Positions 6,075-14,800 of a stretch of 18,202 bases of DNA are shown in pieces. The stretch covers positions 1 to 18,202 of the forward strand of contig CAZILB010000073.1 of the NCBI GenBank assembly GCA_964539925.1. The letters are read 5' to 3'. The notes beneath the pieces are model-generated. The model ran no database searches. It was not told where the DNA came from and saw nothing but the letters and a program-made list of their open reading frames with translations. The stretch is from DP-20 sp964539925. Lineage in GTDB: Bacteria > Desulfobacterota > Binatia > UBA9968. Numbering within the stretch: the first letter of the stretch is position 1; each line of letters starts with the position of its first letter. The position numbers were made by a program, and so were the translations under genes.

Positions 6075-8396
6075 ATGCAAACGACCCACATCGGCAATTC
6101 AGTGCGCCGGCTGGACTACGAAACCAAAGTGACGGGCCGGGCGCAGTATCTGGCAGACATGAGCGTTGCGGGCATGTGCCACGGGAAAATTTTACGCAGC
6201 CCTTACCCTCACGCCCGGATCAAGCGCCTGGACGCGTCCAAAGCTTTAAAAGTCGCCGGCGTGATGGCGGTGTTGGCGCGGGACGATATTTTGCACGACG
6301 AAGGCATCGAGCCTTACTATGGCCCGGTGTTCAAGGATCAAACCATCGTTGCCGTGGAGAAAGTGCGCCATGTGGGCGATCCGGTAGCGGCCGTGGCGGC
6401 GCTGACCGTGGACGCCGCGGAGGAGGCTCTCGGCTTGATCGAGGTGGAGTATGAGGAACTGGCGGCGGTGCTCGATGTGCGTGAGGCGTTGCAAGCAGGC
6501 GCCGCGCTGGTGCACGAATCGATCAAATTACCGACCTCAGGCTTCGCCGATCTGGCGGAGATCAAACCCGTCGAAGGCTCCAATGTTTGCACCCATTTCA
6601 AGCTCCATCGCGGCGACGTCGGCAAAGGCTTCGCCGAATCGGATCATATTTTTGAAGACGTTTTTACCTTGCCGGCGACGCAGCATAGCTTTCTCGAAAC
6701 CCACGCCTGCATCGCGTCGGTGGAACCGGGAGGACGGATCACGGTCTGGGCGACGACGCAAAACCCCTTTGTCGTGCGCACTCAGCTCGCCAATATATTT
6801 AAAGTGCCGGTCGCCAAAGTCCGCGTCATCGTGCCTTACCTCGGCGGCGGTTACGGCGGCAAGGTTTATCCCAAGGTCGAACCGATCACCGTGGCCCTGG
6901 CGCAGAAAGCCGGGCGGCCGGTGCGCGTGGTGCTGTCGCGCGAAGAAGTTTTTTACACCATCACCAAACACGCTGCCGTGATTCGCATGAAGACCGGCGT
7001 GAAAAACGACGGTACGCTGTTGGCGCGGGAGTGCGAAATCCATCTCGACACCGGCGCCTACGCGGAGATCGGCCCGCGGGTCGCGAAGAAATCCGGCTAT
7101 ACGGCGGCAGGACCTTATCGCATTCCCAATCTCAAGATCGATTCCTACTCCGTTTACACCAACAAACCCCCGGCGGGAGCCTTTCGCGGCTTCGGCGTTT
7201 CGCAATCGGCCTGGGCGGTGGAATCGCAGATGGACATCATCGCCGCGGCGCTCAAGATCGATCCCCTCGAGCTGAGAAAAATGAACGGTTACGACGAAGG
7301 CGACAAGTTTGTGACCGAAGAGACCCTGCGCGCCGTGGGCCTGAAAGAGTGTCTTGATGAAGTCGCCAAGTCGATCGGATGGGATGCCGTTCAGTTCAAA
7401 GGTTCAACGGTTCAAGGTTCAAGGCCGGAAAACATCCGGCGCGGCAAGGGGCTGGCGTGCATGATCAAGGCGACGATTACGCCCTCGGTCTCCTGCGCCG
7501 TGATCAAGCTCAACGAAGACGCCAGCCTGTCGATCTATATCGGCACGGTGGAAATGGGCCAGGGCTCCGAGACCGTGATGGCGCAGATCGCCGGGTCCGA
7601 GTTAGGCATTGCGATGGCCAAGATTCAGGTGCTCGGCGTCGACACCGACGTGGTGCCCTACGACCTCACGACGTCCTCGAGCCGCTCGACTTTTCACATG
7701 GGCAAGGCGGTGCAGCTCGCCGCCCAGGACATCCAGCGCCAACTCAAACAGATCATCGCGAAGGAATACGGCGTGGCCGAAGAAAAAATCGGTTTCGCGG
7801 ACGGAAAGATTCGCTTGCCTGAAACGCAGCTCGATTACGCCGACGTCATGTTCAAACGCTTCGGCATGCAGGGCGGCACCCTGGTCGGCGACGGGCAGAT
7901 TAAAACGCTCACTAAGGACGAATTCGGAGAAAAGAGCACTTCGGCCTTCTGGTTTCTGGCTGCCGGCGCGGCGGAGGTCGAGGTCGACACCGACACCGGC
8001 AAGTTTAAGCTTCTCAAGTACGCGACTGCCGTGGACGTGGGCAAGGCGCTCAATCCGCTGGGCTGCCGCCAGCAGCTCGCCGGCGCCGTGATCACCGGCA
8101 TCGGCCAGGCGATCTTCGAGGAGATCGCCTATGACAACGGCCAGCTGATCAATCCCAATCTGGTCGACTACGTCCTGCCGTCATTGGGCGACATGCCCGC
8201 CGTGATCGATGCCATTTGCGTCGAGACCCCGGATCGAAACGGCCCGTTTGGCGCTAAAGGCATCGGCGAGAGCGCGCTGATTCCCGTGGCCCCGGCCATC
8301 GCCAACGCGATCTACGACGCGGTCGGCGTGCGCATCAAAGATTTGCCGATCAAGGCGGAAAAAATTTATCTCGCCTTGGAACAAAACAGATCCTAG
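6075..8396 (+). CDS. xanthine dehydrogenase family molybdopterin-binding (catalytic) subunit
   Basis: This 773-residue large subunit carries the molybdenum cofactor and would hydroxylate its substrate with water-derived oxygen. Signatures include the N-terminal RRLDYETKVTGRAQYLADM, GGGYGGK (257-263), AFRGFG (369-374), the cofactor-contact GQG in VEMGQGSE (495-497), and GAKGIGES with the conserved catalytic Glu at about 732. It has AFRGFG rather than the CO dehydrogenase active-site loop, so CO oxidation is unlikely. ATG 6075 was preferred to TTG 6063 because the family begins at this point and GGGA lies 6 bases upstream. An oddity is the segment QFKGSTVQGSR (440-450), encoded by a GTTCAA-type repeat array, between the two main domains. 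Substrate unknown; purines, N-heterocycles, aldehydes and aromatic CoA esters are all used in this family. Confidence 0.94.
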   Translation: MQTTHIGNSVRRLDYETKVTGRAQYLADMSVAGMCHGKILRSPYPHARIKRLDASKALKVAGVMAVLARDDILHDEGIEPYYGPVFKDQTIVAVEKVRHVGDPVAAVAALTVDAAEEALGLIEVEYEELAAVLDVREALQAGAALVHESIKLPTSGFADLAEIKPVEGSNVCTHFKLHRGDVGKGFAESDHIFEDVFTLPATQHSFLETHACIASVEPGGRITVWATTQNPFVVRTQLANIFKVPVAKVRVIVPYLGGGYGGKVYPKVEPITVALAQKAGRPVRVVLSREEVFYTITKHAAVIRMKTGVKNDGTLLARECEIHLDTGAYAEIGPRVAKKSGYTAAGPYRIPNLKIDSYSVYTNKPPAGAFRGFGVSQSAWAVESQMDIIAAALKIDPLELRKMNGYDEGDKFVTEETLRAVGLKECLDEVAKSIGWDAVQFKGSTVQGSRPENIRRGKGLACMIKATITPSVSCAVIKLNEDASLSIYIGTVEMGQGSETVMAQIAGSELGIAMAKIQVLGVDTDVVPYDLTTSSSRSTFHMGKAVQLAAQDIQRQLKQIIAKEYGVAEEKIGFADGKIRLPETQLDYADVMFKRFGMQGGTLVGDGQIKTLTKDEFGEKSTSAFWFLAAGAAEVEVDTDTGKFKLLKYATAVDVGKALNPLGCRQQLAGAVITGIGQAIFEEIAYDNGQLINPNLVDYVLPSLGDMPAVIDAICVETPDRNGPFGAKGIGESALIPVAPAIANAIYDAVGVRIKDLPIKAEKIYLALEQNRS
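7389..7424. repeat. GTTCAA-type direct repeat array inside the molybdopterin-subunit gene
   Basis: Five GTTCA-containing units at 6-9 base intervals run through 7389-7424 in the coding strand and are translated as QFKGSTVQGSR. The same units build the long hairpin at 4219-4290 upstream of the operon. The array is in frame, lies in a region between conserved motifs, and looks like a repeat-derived insertion tolerated by the protein. Confidence 0.55.
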
Positions 8397-8413
8397 ATTC
8401 GGTGGCTCTCTCT

Positions 8414-8863
8414 ATGAAGGGGATTCCGTCGAAATTGACGCGCCTTGGGATAGCGCTGTCGTTCGGTCTCATCTCTGCCTCGTGCAGCTCGGAGGTTTTG
8501 GAACGGCAAGCCGAACAGATTCGCCAGCAGCAGGAACAAATCGCCCGCCAGCGCCAAGAACTGGAAGCGCTGGCCGCCGGCCAGCAGCTCCAGGATCAAA
8601 GGCGGGAAGCCTGCCAGCGCGCCTTTCGCGACTACTTCGATAAAGCCCAGCTGTCGACCAATCGAGAGGAGGCGATCTCTCTCTACCGCAAGGGCTTGGC
8701 GATCTGCCCGGACGATGATGTGGCGCATTTTGAATTGGGCCTGGCTCTGGCCGATGCCGGGCATCATGCCGAAGCGGAAAAAGAGTTCGAGGCGGCCCTC
8801 AGAATCAATCCAGCCTTTGGCGAAGCCCAGCGGCAACTGGATGCTGTCCGAAAGAACCGCTGA
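8414..8863 (+). CDS. small putative lipoprotein with coiled coil and TPR
   Basis: This 149-residue protein has a basic, hydrophobic signal sequence ending in SASC, so C24 is the likely lipidated residue, although serine at -3 departs from the usual lipobox. Residues about 29-65 form a Gln/Glu/Arg-rich heptad coiled coil (QAEQIRQQQEQIARQRQEL). Residues about 85-136 hold one to two TPR units (EEAISLYRKGLAICP and AHFELGLALADAGHHAEAEKEFEAALRINP). The layout resembles envelope scaffold proteins that pair a coiled coil with TPRs, but no specific family is recognised. ATG 8414 was preferred to GTG 8402 because it puts the signal peptide at the N-terminus; neither has a clear ribosome-binding site. 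It follows the molybdenum hydroxylase by 17 bases, so probably shares its transcript, while its job seems closer to the envelope genes downstream. Confidence 0.75.
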   Translation: MKGIPSKLTRLGIALSFGLISASCSSEVLERQAEQIRQQQEQIARQRQELEALAAGQQLQDQRREACQRAFRDYFDKAQLSTNREEAISLYRKGLAICPDDDVAHFELGLALADAGHHAEAEKEFEAALRINPAFGEAQRQLDAVRKNR

Positions 8864-8987
8864 ACTTTGCGCCAATCGAGTACTTGATCTCTAGACCGGA
8901 GGTCGAATCCTGGGAACGCTGATTGCAAGGTGGTTCTCTTTGCTGCCGCGCAGGATTTTCGCCCGTGCCATGGAGCAAATCGAGAGC

Positions 8988-9012
8988 GTCGACCTGACCG
9001 GTCGGTTTTATT
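8988..9012 (+). terminator. possible weak intrinsic terminator before the efflux operon
   Basis: CGACC (8990-8994) pairs with GGTCG (9000-9004) around a 5-base loop, with two further wobble pairs at the base, and is followed by GTTTTATT. The stem is short for an intrinsic terminator. Its position, 120 bases after the small lipoprotein stop and just ahead of the efflux promoter candidate, is where a terminator would be expected. The rest of the 259-base gap 8864-9122 shows no gene. Confidence 0.3.
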
Positions 9013-9063
9013 AGCTCCGACACCTACTGCCGATGCCGCGAAGTTTGCGGGTTTCCACGGTTT

Positions 9064-9092
9064 TTGCTTTCATCGAGCAAAAGCAATATAGT
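9064..9092 (+). promoter_or_regulatory. candidate promoter with an operator-like dyad for the efflux operon
   Basis: TTGCTT (9064-9069) and TATAGT (9087-9092) are spaced by exactly 17 bases; the -10 box matches consensus at five of six positions and the -35 at three. A dyad, TTGCTTT (9064-9070) with its exact complement AAAGCAA (9080-9086), covers the -35 box and runs up to the first base of the -10 box. This is the arrangement expected for a repressor that blocks RNA polymerase. No regulator gene is adjacent. Transcription would start near 9099, giving a 24-base leader before the TolC-type gene. Confidence 0.5.
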
Positions 9093-9122
9093 CTGCGCGC
9101 CGCCGCGCTACGGAGGAAAAAT

Positions 9123-10505
9123 ATGACCCTTTTGAGAGCTGGTCCGGTTTTATGCCTCGGGTTCCTTATGATCGTGCAAGGAGGCCTTGCCGGGCAGACT
9201 TACGCGGCAGACATACAGATGCAGGTTCAGTCGGCCCCCCAGACCCCGACTTCGCCGTCGCCGACGGGCGCGCTCCTGACGATCGAAGATGCGGTGCGTA
9301 TCGGGCTTGAAAATCACCCGAGAATCAGGTCCGCCAACGAGCGCGTCGGTTCTCAAGAAGCGATCTTGGGCCAACAAATGTCGGCCTATTATCCGACGGT
9401 CAATTTTAACAATTCTTATCGAACGTCGAAGTCAGCCGCGGGCGGAAGCGCGGCCAGTGCCTCTGATGCTTTTGCAAGCGCCGCTAATTTTAACTATACG
9501 CTCTACAATTTCGGCAAACGGGAAGGCAACGTGCAGGCCGCGCGGGAAACGCTGGACGCGACCAGGCAAGACTATGCGACCACGACGCAGGATATCATTC
9601 TGGCGATTAAACAGGCCTACTACGTTTACCTCGGCAGTCAGGCTGTGGTCAAAGTGCGTCAGGAAACGGTCCGCAACCGCGAACTCCTGGTTCGCCAAGC
9701 GCAGGGCTTTTATGAAGTGGGCACCCGGGCCAGGATCGACGTCGCCAGAGCGGAGGCCAATCTGTTCACGGCGCGCGCCGATCTTATCGCCGCCGAGAAC
9801 GCGGTGAAAATCGCCTGGGTGACGCTGCGAAACGCCATGGGCTCGCCCCGGCTGCCGGAGCAGCCGGTTGCCGAAGACTCGCCCGAGGTGGTTATATCGA
9901 TGAACCTGGCGGATGCCAGGGACGCAGCTTTCAGAGCGCGCACCGAACTCAAAAGCTTTGAAGCGCAGCGGCGCGCCTCCGATCAGCTGATCGCCACGGC
10001 GCGGCGCGGCCATCTGCCGGATCTATTGTTCGACGCCAGCTACGGGCGCAGGAGTATCACCGGGCAGGACCCTTTTCCCTTGCAGCCGAGCTGGTCCGTG
10101 GGGGTGAGCTTCAATATTCCGATCTTCGACGGGTTTCGCACCACCAACCGAGTCGAGGAAACAGTGCATAACTATTACAACATCCGCGCGCAGGAAGAGG
10201 ACCGCCGCCAGCTGATTGCGCTCGAGGTCGAGCAGAGCTACCTTAGGGTCGTGGAAACTCAGGAGCGAATTTTAGCGAACGCATCCGCAGCCAGAGCGGC
10301 TCGGGAAAATCTCGATCTGGCCCGCGGGCGTTACGAGGTCGGCGTGGGTTCGATTATCGAAGTCACCGACGCCGAGACCCTTTACACGGACGCGCAAACA
10401 ACCTATATACGCTCAGTTTACGAGTACAAGATTGCCGACGCCCAGCTTGCCCGGTCGATGGGCGATCCCCGCGTCGGAGTCTTAAAACAGGGATCGATCA
10501 AATAG
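9123..10505 (+). CDS. TolC family outer membrane efflux protein
   Basis: This 460-residue protein is the outer-membrane channel of a tripartite efflux pump. A signal peptide with a hydrophobic core (VLCLGFLMIVQG) has a likely cleavage after QTYA at residue 28. Two repeated outer-membrane-efflux halves follow: LTIEDAVRIGLENHPRI begins the first, and RYEVGVGSIIEVTDAET near the C-terminus is the characteristic end of the second. The ATG at 9123 was chosen because GGAGG (9112-9116) lies 6 bases upstream; an in-frame ATG at 9033 would place the promoter candidate inside the gene. It is the first gene of an operon with adaptor and permease, an order less usual than adaptor-permease-channel. Very sure of family; exported substrate unknown. 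Confidence 0.92.
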   Translation: MTLLRAGPVLCLGFLMIVQGGLAGQTYAADIQMQVQSAPQTPTSPSPTGALLTIEDAVRIGLENHPRIRSANERVGSQEAILGQQMSAYYPTVNFNNSYRTSKSAAGGSAASASDAFASAANFNYTLYNFGKREGNVQAARETLDATRQDYATTTQDIILAIKQAYYVYLGSQAVVKVRQETVRNRELLVRQAQGFYEVGTRARIDVARAEANLFTARADLIAAENAVKIAWVTLRNAMGSPRLPEQPVAEDSPEVVISMNLADARDAAFRARTELKSFEAQRRASDQLIATARRGHLPDLLFDASYGRRSITGQDPFPLQPSWSVGVSFNIPIFDGFRTTNRVEETVHNYYNIRAQEEDRRQLIALEVEQSYLRVVETQERILANASAARAARENLDLARGRYEVGVGSIIEVTDAETLYTDAQTTYIRSVYEYKIADAQLARSMGDPRVGVLKQGSIK

Positions 10506-10541
10506 TCCCTCTACCCAGAAAGGGGCCGGTTAGAAACCCCC

Positions 10542-11816
10542 ATGAAGCGTACGCTCTGGATCCTCGCCTTTCTTGTCGTTGTTCTCGGCTTTGCCGGATT
10601 GCAACAGTATCAATCCTGGTCCCATAACAAACCAAAGGCAGAGCCGGCGGCGAAATCGGCGGACGGCGCGCCGCGGGCCTCCGCAGGTCAGGGGCGGGGC
10701 GGCCGCGCCCGGGAAGCGGTGCCGGTGCTGGTGGTCACAGCGGTCCGCAAAGCGGTTCCGCTGCAGATCCGCGCCGTCGGCAACGTTGAGCCGTACACTA
10801 CGGTTTCAGTCAAGAGCCAGGTTACCGGGGTCCTCAACCAAGCTCACTTCAAAGAAGGCCAGGACGTCAAGAAGGGGCAGATGCTCTTCACCATAGATTC
10901 CCGCCCCTACGAAGCCGCGCTCAGGCAGGCCGAAGCCAATCTGGCGCGCGATACCGCGCAATTGCGCAACCTGCGCGAACAAGTAAGGCGCTATGCCGAA
11001 CTGGTCGAAAGACAGTATGTATCGCGCGAACAGTTCGATCAGATAAAAGCCAACGCGGACGCCGCCGAAGCCGTGGTCGAGGCCGATAAGGCGGCGGTGG
11101 AAAACGCCAAAGTCCAGTTGAGCTATTGCTACATTTACTCGCCGATTAACGGCAGGGTCGGCAGCCTGCTGGTGAACGAAGGCAACCTCGTCCGGGTCAA
11201 CGACGGTACGCCGCTCGTAGTCATCAACCAGATCAACCCTATCCATGTGACGTTCGCCGTGCCCGAGCAGCATCTGGCCGACCTCAAACGGCATATGGCC
11301 AGCGCCAAGTTGAAGGTGGACGCGCGCTTCCAATCGGATGAGGGCCGGCCCGAACAAGGGGCTTTGGCTTTCGTCGACAATGCCGTCGATCGCGCCACCG
11401 GCACGATCAAACTCAAGGCTGAATTTACCAACAGCGAACGGCGGCTTTGGCCGGGGCAGTTCGTCAACGTGGCGCTGACCCTGGCGACCCAGGGGGATGC
11501 CGTGGTGGTGCCGGCGGAGGCGGTGCAAGTGGGTCCGGACGGCCAACAGGTTTTTGTCGTCAAGGAAGACCAGCAAGTGGAGATGCGGCTGGTGAGCGTG
11601 GCGCGGACGATCGAAGGCGAAGCGATCATCGCCAAGGGGTTGGCCCCCGGCGAAGTCGTTGTCCGTGAAGGGCAATTTTTGCTTGGGCCCGGCTCCCGTG
11701 TCGAAATCAAAGATTTGGCGAAGACCGGCGATGCCAAGCCGGACAGCCCGGCAAACGAAGGAAAGCGCGGCCGCGGCAGGGAAAAGGCGAAGGCGGCGGA
11801 GCGAGGTGCGTCATGA
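10542..11816 (+). CDS. efflux RND transporter periplasmic adaptor subunit
   Basis: This 424-residue membrane fusion protein links the RND permease to the TolC channel. An N-terminal hydrophobic anchor (about residues 4-20, LWILAFLVVVLGFAGL) lacks a lipobox. Then come an Ala/Gly/Arg-rich linker, a lipoyl-type half (TTVSVKSQVTGVLN, then FKEGQDVKKGQMLFTID), an alpha-hairpin (about 125-195), the second lipoyl half (SPINGRVGSLLVNEGNLV), a beta-barrel domain and a membrane-proximal domain, ending in a basic tail rich in Lys, Arg and Ala. The layout is MdtA/AcrA-like. No ribosome-binding site lies at the usual distance from the ATG; the only purine-rich box, AAGGGG (10520-10525), could pair with the CCCC run just before the start. 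Its TGA overlaps the permease ATG. Confidence 0.93.
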   Translation: MKRTLWILAFLVVVLGFAGLQQYQSWSHNKPKAEPAAKSADGAPRASAGQGRGGRAREAVPVLVVTAVRKAVPLQIRAVGNVEPYTTVSVKSQVTGVLNQAHFKEGQDVKKGQMLFTIDSRPYEAALRQAEANLARDTAQLRNLREQVRRYAELVERQYVSREQFDQIKANADAAEAVVEADKAAVENAKVQLSYCYIYSPINGRVGSLLVNEGNLVRVNDGTPLVVINQINPIHVTFAVPEQHLADLKRHMASAKLKVDARFQSDEGRPEQGALAFVDNAVDRATGTIKLKAEFTNSERRLWPGQFVNVALTLATQGDAVVVPAEAVQVGPDGQQVFVVKEDQQVEMRLVSVARTIEGEAIIAKGLAPGEVVVREGQFLLGPGSRVEIKDLAKTGDAKPDSPANEGKRGRGREKAKAAERGAS

Positions 11817-14800
11817 ACATGTCCGGCCTTTTTATCCGGCGTCCCGTCATGACCACCCTGGTCATGGTGGCCATCGTCATTTTCGGCATACTCGGCTACA
11901 AGTCGTTGCCGGTCAGCGACTTGCCGACCGTCGATTTTCCGACCATTACGGTGAGCGCCAGTTTGCCCGGCGCCAGCGCCGAGACGATGGCCGCTTCGGT
12001 GGCCACGCCGCTGGAAAAGAACTTCTCCAGCATCGCCGGACTCGACTCCATGAGCTCGACCAGCACTCTCGGACGGACACAAATCACCCTACAGTTCAGC
12101 CTTAGCCGCAATATCGACGCAGCGGCTCAGGATGTGCAATCGATGATCGCCCGCTCGGCGCGCGATTTACCGAACAGCATGCCGAGCCCACCGTCTTACC
12201 GAAAGGTCAACCCTGCGAACAATTCTATATTATTGCTCGCTTTGACGTCGGATTCGCTGCCGCTGTCCACGGTCGATGAGTTTGCGCAAACGATCCTGGC
12301 ACAGCGTATTTCGATGGTCAACGGCGTCGCTCAAGTGGACGTCTTCGGCTCGCAGAAATTTGCCGTCCGGGTGCAGTTGGACCCGAACCAGCTGGCGGCG
12401 CGGCAAATCGGCATCGACGATGTGGTATTGGCCATCCAACGGGGCAACGTCGATCTTCCGGTGGGCCTGCTCGATGCGCCCACTCGGGCGTATACCCTGG
12501 TTTCCGACGGCCAGCTGACCAATGCGGCCGCCTTTCAGAATCTGGTGGTCACCTACCGCAACGGCGCGCCGGTGCGCGTTCAAGATATCGGCCGGGCCAT
12601 CGACAGCGTGGAAAACCGGCGCGCGGCGAGCTGGTTCAAAGATAAACGCGCGGTCATTCTCGGAGTGCAACGCCAACCGGGCGCCAACGTCGTTGAAGTC
12701 GTTGATGCCATCAACGCGCTGCTTCCCGGCTTGCGCGCCCAGATTCCGCAGTCGATCCAGCTCGACGTCTTTTTTGACCGCACCCAATCGATCCGCGAAT
12801 CGGCCCACGACGTTCAGCTGACGCTGATCGGCACTATATTTCTGGTGATCTTCGTCATCTACCTATTCATTCGCAACGCTTCGGCGACGATCATTCCCAG
12901 TTTGGCGGTGCCGCTGTCGATCGTCGGCACCTTCGCGGTCATGTATTTGCTGAATTACAGCCTTAATAATCTGTCCTTGATGGCGCTGACGCTCGCCGTC
13001 GGCTTTGTCGTTGACGACGCCATCGTCGTCCTGGAAAACATCGTCCGCCATATGGAAAAGGGCGAAAAACCCTACGAGGCCGCCGTCAACGGCGCCAGGG
13101 AAATCGGCTTCACCATCGTTTCGATGACGGTGTCTTTGGTGGCGGCGTTCATTCCGGTGCTGTTCATGAGCGGCATGCTCGGGCGCTTGCTGCGCGAATT
13201 TGCCGTCACCATCTGCGTGGCCATTCTTATCTCCGGTTTCATATCGCTCAGCCTGACGCCGATGTTGTGCAGCCGTTATCTCCGCCCGCCGCACGATCAA
13301 AAGCATGGTTGGTTCTATCGCCTGCTCGGGCGCTGTCTGGACGCGATGAACCGGGGCTACGAGATCACGCTCGCCTGGGTGATGCGCCACCATGTGACGA
13401 CGATGTTGGCTTCGGTGGTGGTATTGCTGGCGACGATCTACATGTTCGAAAAGGTGCCCAAGGGTTTTATCCCGAGCGAGGACACCGGCCAGATCCTGAT
13501 CAATACCGAGGCCGCCCAGGGAGTTTCCTTCGAACAGATGGTCAAAAACCAGCAGCAGCTCGCAGCCATTGTCGCCCGGGATCCAAACGTCGAATCGTTT
13601 TTCTCCAGCGTCGGTGTCGGCGGCGCGGCGTTGACCGGCAACACCGGCCGGATCTTTGTCAAGCTCAAGGCGCGCTCCGAGCGGGAGCTGCGCGCGGACC
13701 AAGTCATCCGCGAGCTGCGGCCGAAACTGACGGCGGTGCCGGGGATTCGCGTCTCGCTGCAAAATCCTCCGGTAATTCGCGTCGGCGGCCGTCTGAGCCG
13801 CAGCCTGTATCAATTTACCATGCAAAGCCCCGACGCGCCGCAGCTCTACCGCTATGCCGCGGTGATGGAGGAGCGAATCCGGGGTCTGGCGGATTTTCGC
13901 GATGTGGGGAGCGACTTACAGCTAAGAAACCCCCAACTCAGGGTGGTGGTGGACCGCGACCGGGCTTCGACCATGGGCATCACCGCTCAGGGAATTTCCC
14001 AGCGCCAGGTGGAGGAAGCTTTCTGGAGCGCCTACGCCACCCGGCAGGTGTCGACGATCAACACGCCCAACAATCAGTACCAGGTGATCGTCGAGATCGA
14101 TCCCAAGTTTCAGAACGATCCTTCGGCGCTTTCGATGCTCTACATCCGGTCGACCACCGGCCAGGCGGCGGCCGCCCAGCCGATGGTGCCGCTCGGGTCG
14201 CTGGCGTCGCTCACTTACACGGTGGGGCCGGCATCGGTCAACCATTCGGGCCAATTGCCGTCGGCGACCATCTCTTTCAATCTGCGCGACGGGGTGGCGC
14301 TGGGCGGCGCGGTGGAGCAGATTAACCGCCTGGCGCGGGAGATATTGCCGCCCTCGATCAACACGAACTTCCAGGGCACGGCGCAGGAGTTCCAGCGATC
14401 GATCACCAGCCTGTGGGTGCTCTTGGCGCTCGCGGTGTTCGTCGTTTATCTGGTCCTGGGCATCCTGTATGAGAGTTTTATTCATCCGCTGACGATACTC
14501 TCGGGACTGCCGTCCGCCGGCCTGGGCGCATTGATCGCGCTCTATCTGTTCGGCATGGACCTCAGCATCTATGCCTTCGTCGGCCTGATCATGCTTATCG
14601 GCATCGTCAAGAAAAACGCCATCATGATGATCGACTTCGCGCTGGAGGCGCAACGAAACGAAAACAAAACCCCGGCTCAGGCGATCTATGACGGCGCGCT
14701 GGTGCGGTTTCGGCCGATCATGATGACCACCATGGCGGCGATTTTCGGCGCGCTGCCCATCGCCATCGGCTGGGGCGCGGGCGCCGAAGCCCGGCAGCCT

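Noticed and set aside
6049..6130. Short frame beginning ATG 6049, behind AGGAGG, ahead of the molybdopterin gene
   Set aside because: The spacing from AGGAGG is long (11 bases), the frame ends well inside the next gene with no stop-start overlap, and the AGGAGG is part of the inverted-repeat element.
4305..8396. Carbon monoxide dehydrogenase (cox) or 4-hydroxybenzoyl-CoA reductase (hcr) assignment for the molybdenum hydroxylase
   Set aside because: The large subunit has AFRGFG rather than the CO dehydrogenase active-site loop, and the FAD subunit is 289 residues without the extra iron-sulfur loop of the CoA reductase. Only the broad family is supported.
8890..8925. T-loop-like GGTCGAATCC suggesting a tRNA
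   Set aside because: No acceptor stem, D-arm or anticodon arm could be placed around it on the plus strand.
12863..13825. 320-codon open frame on the minus strand inside the RND permease
   Set aside because: Shadow of the permease gene, giving a Gln/His/Arg/Asp-rich product without motifs. Other long antisense frames at 10806-11675, 11135-12082 and 13922-14653 are rejected for the same reason.
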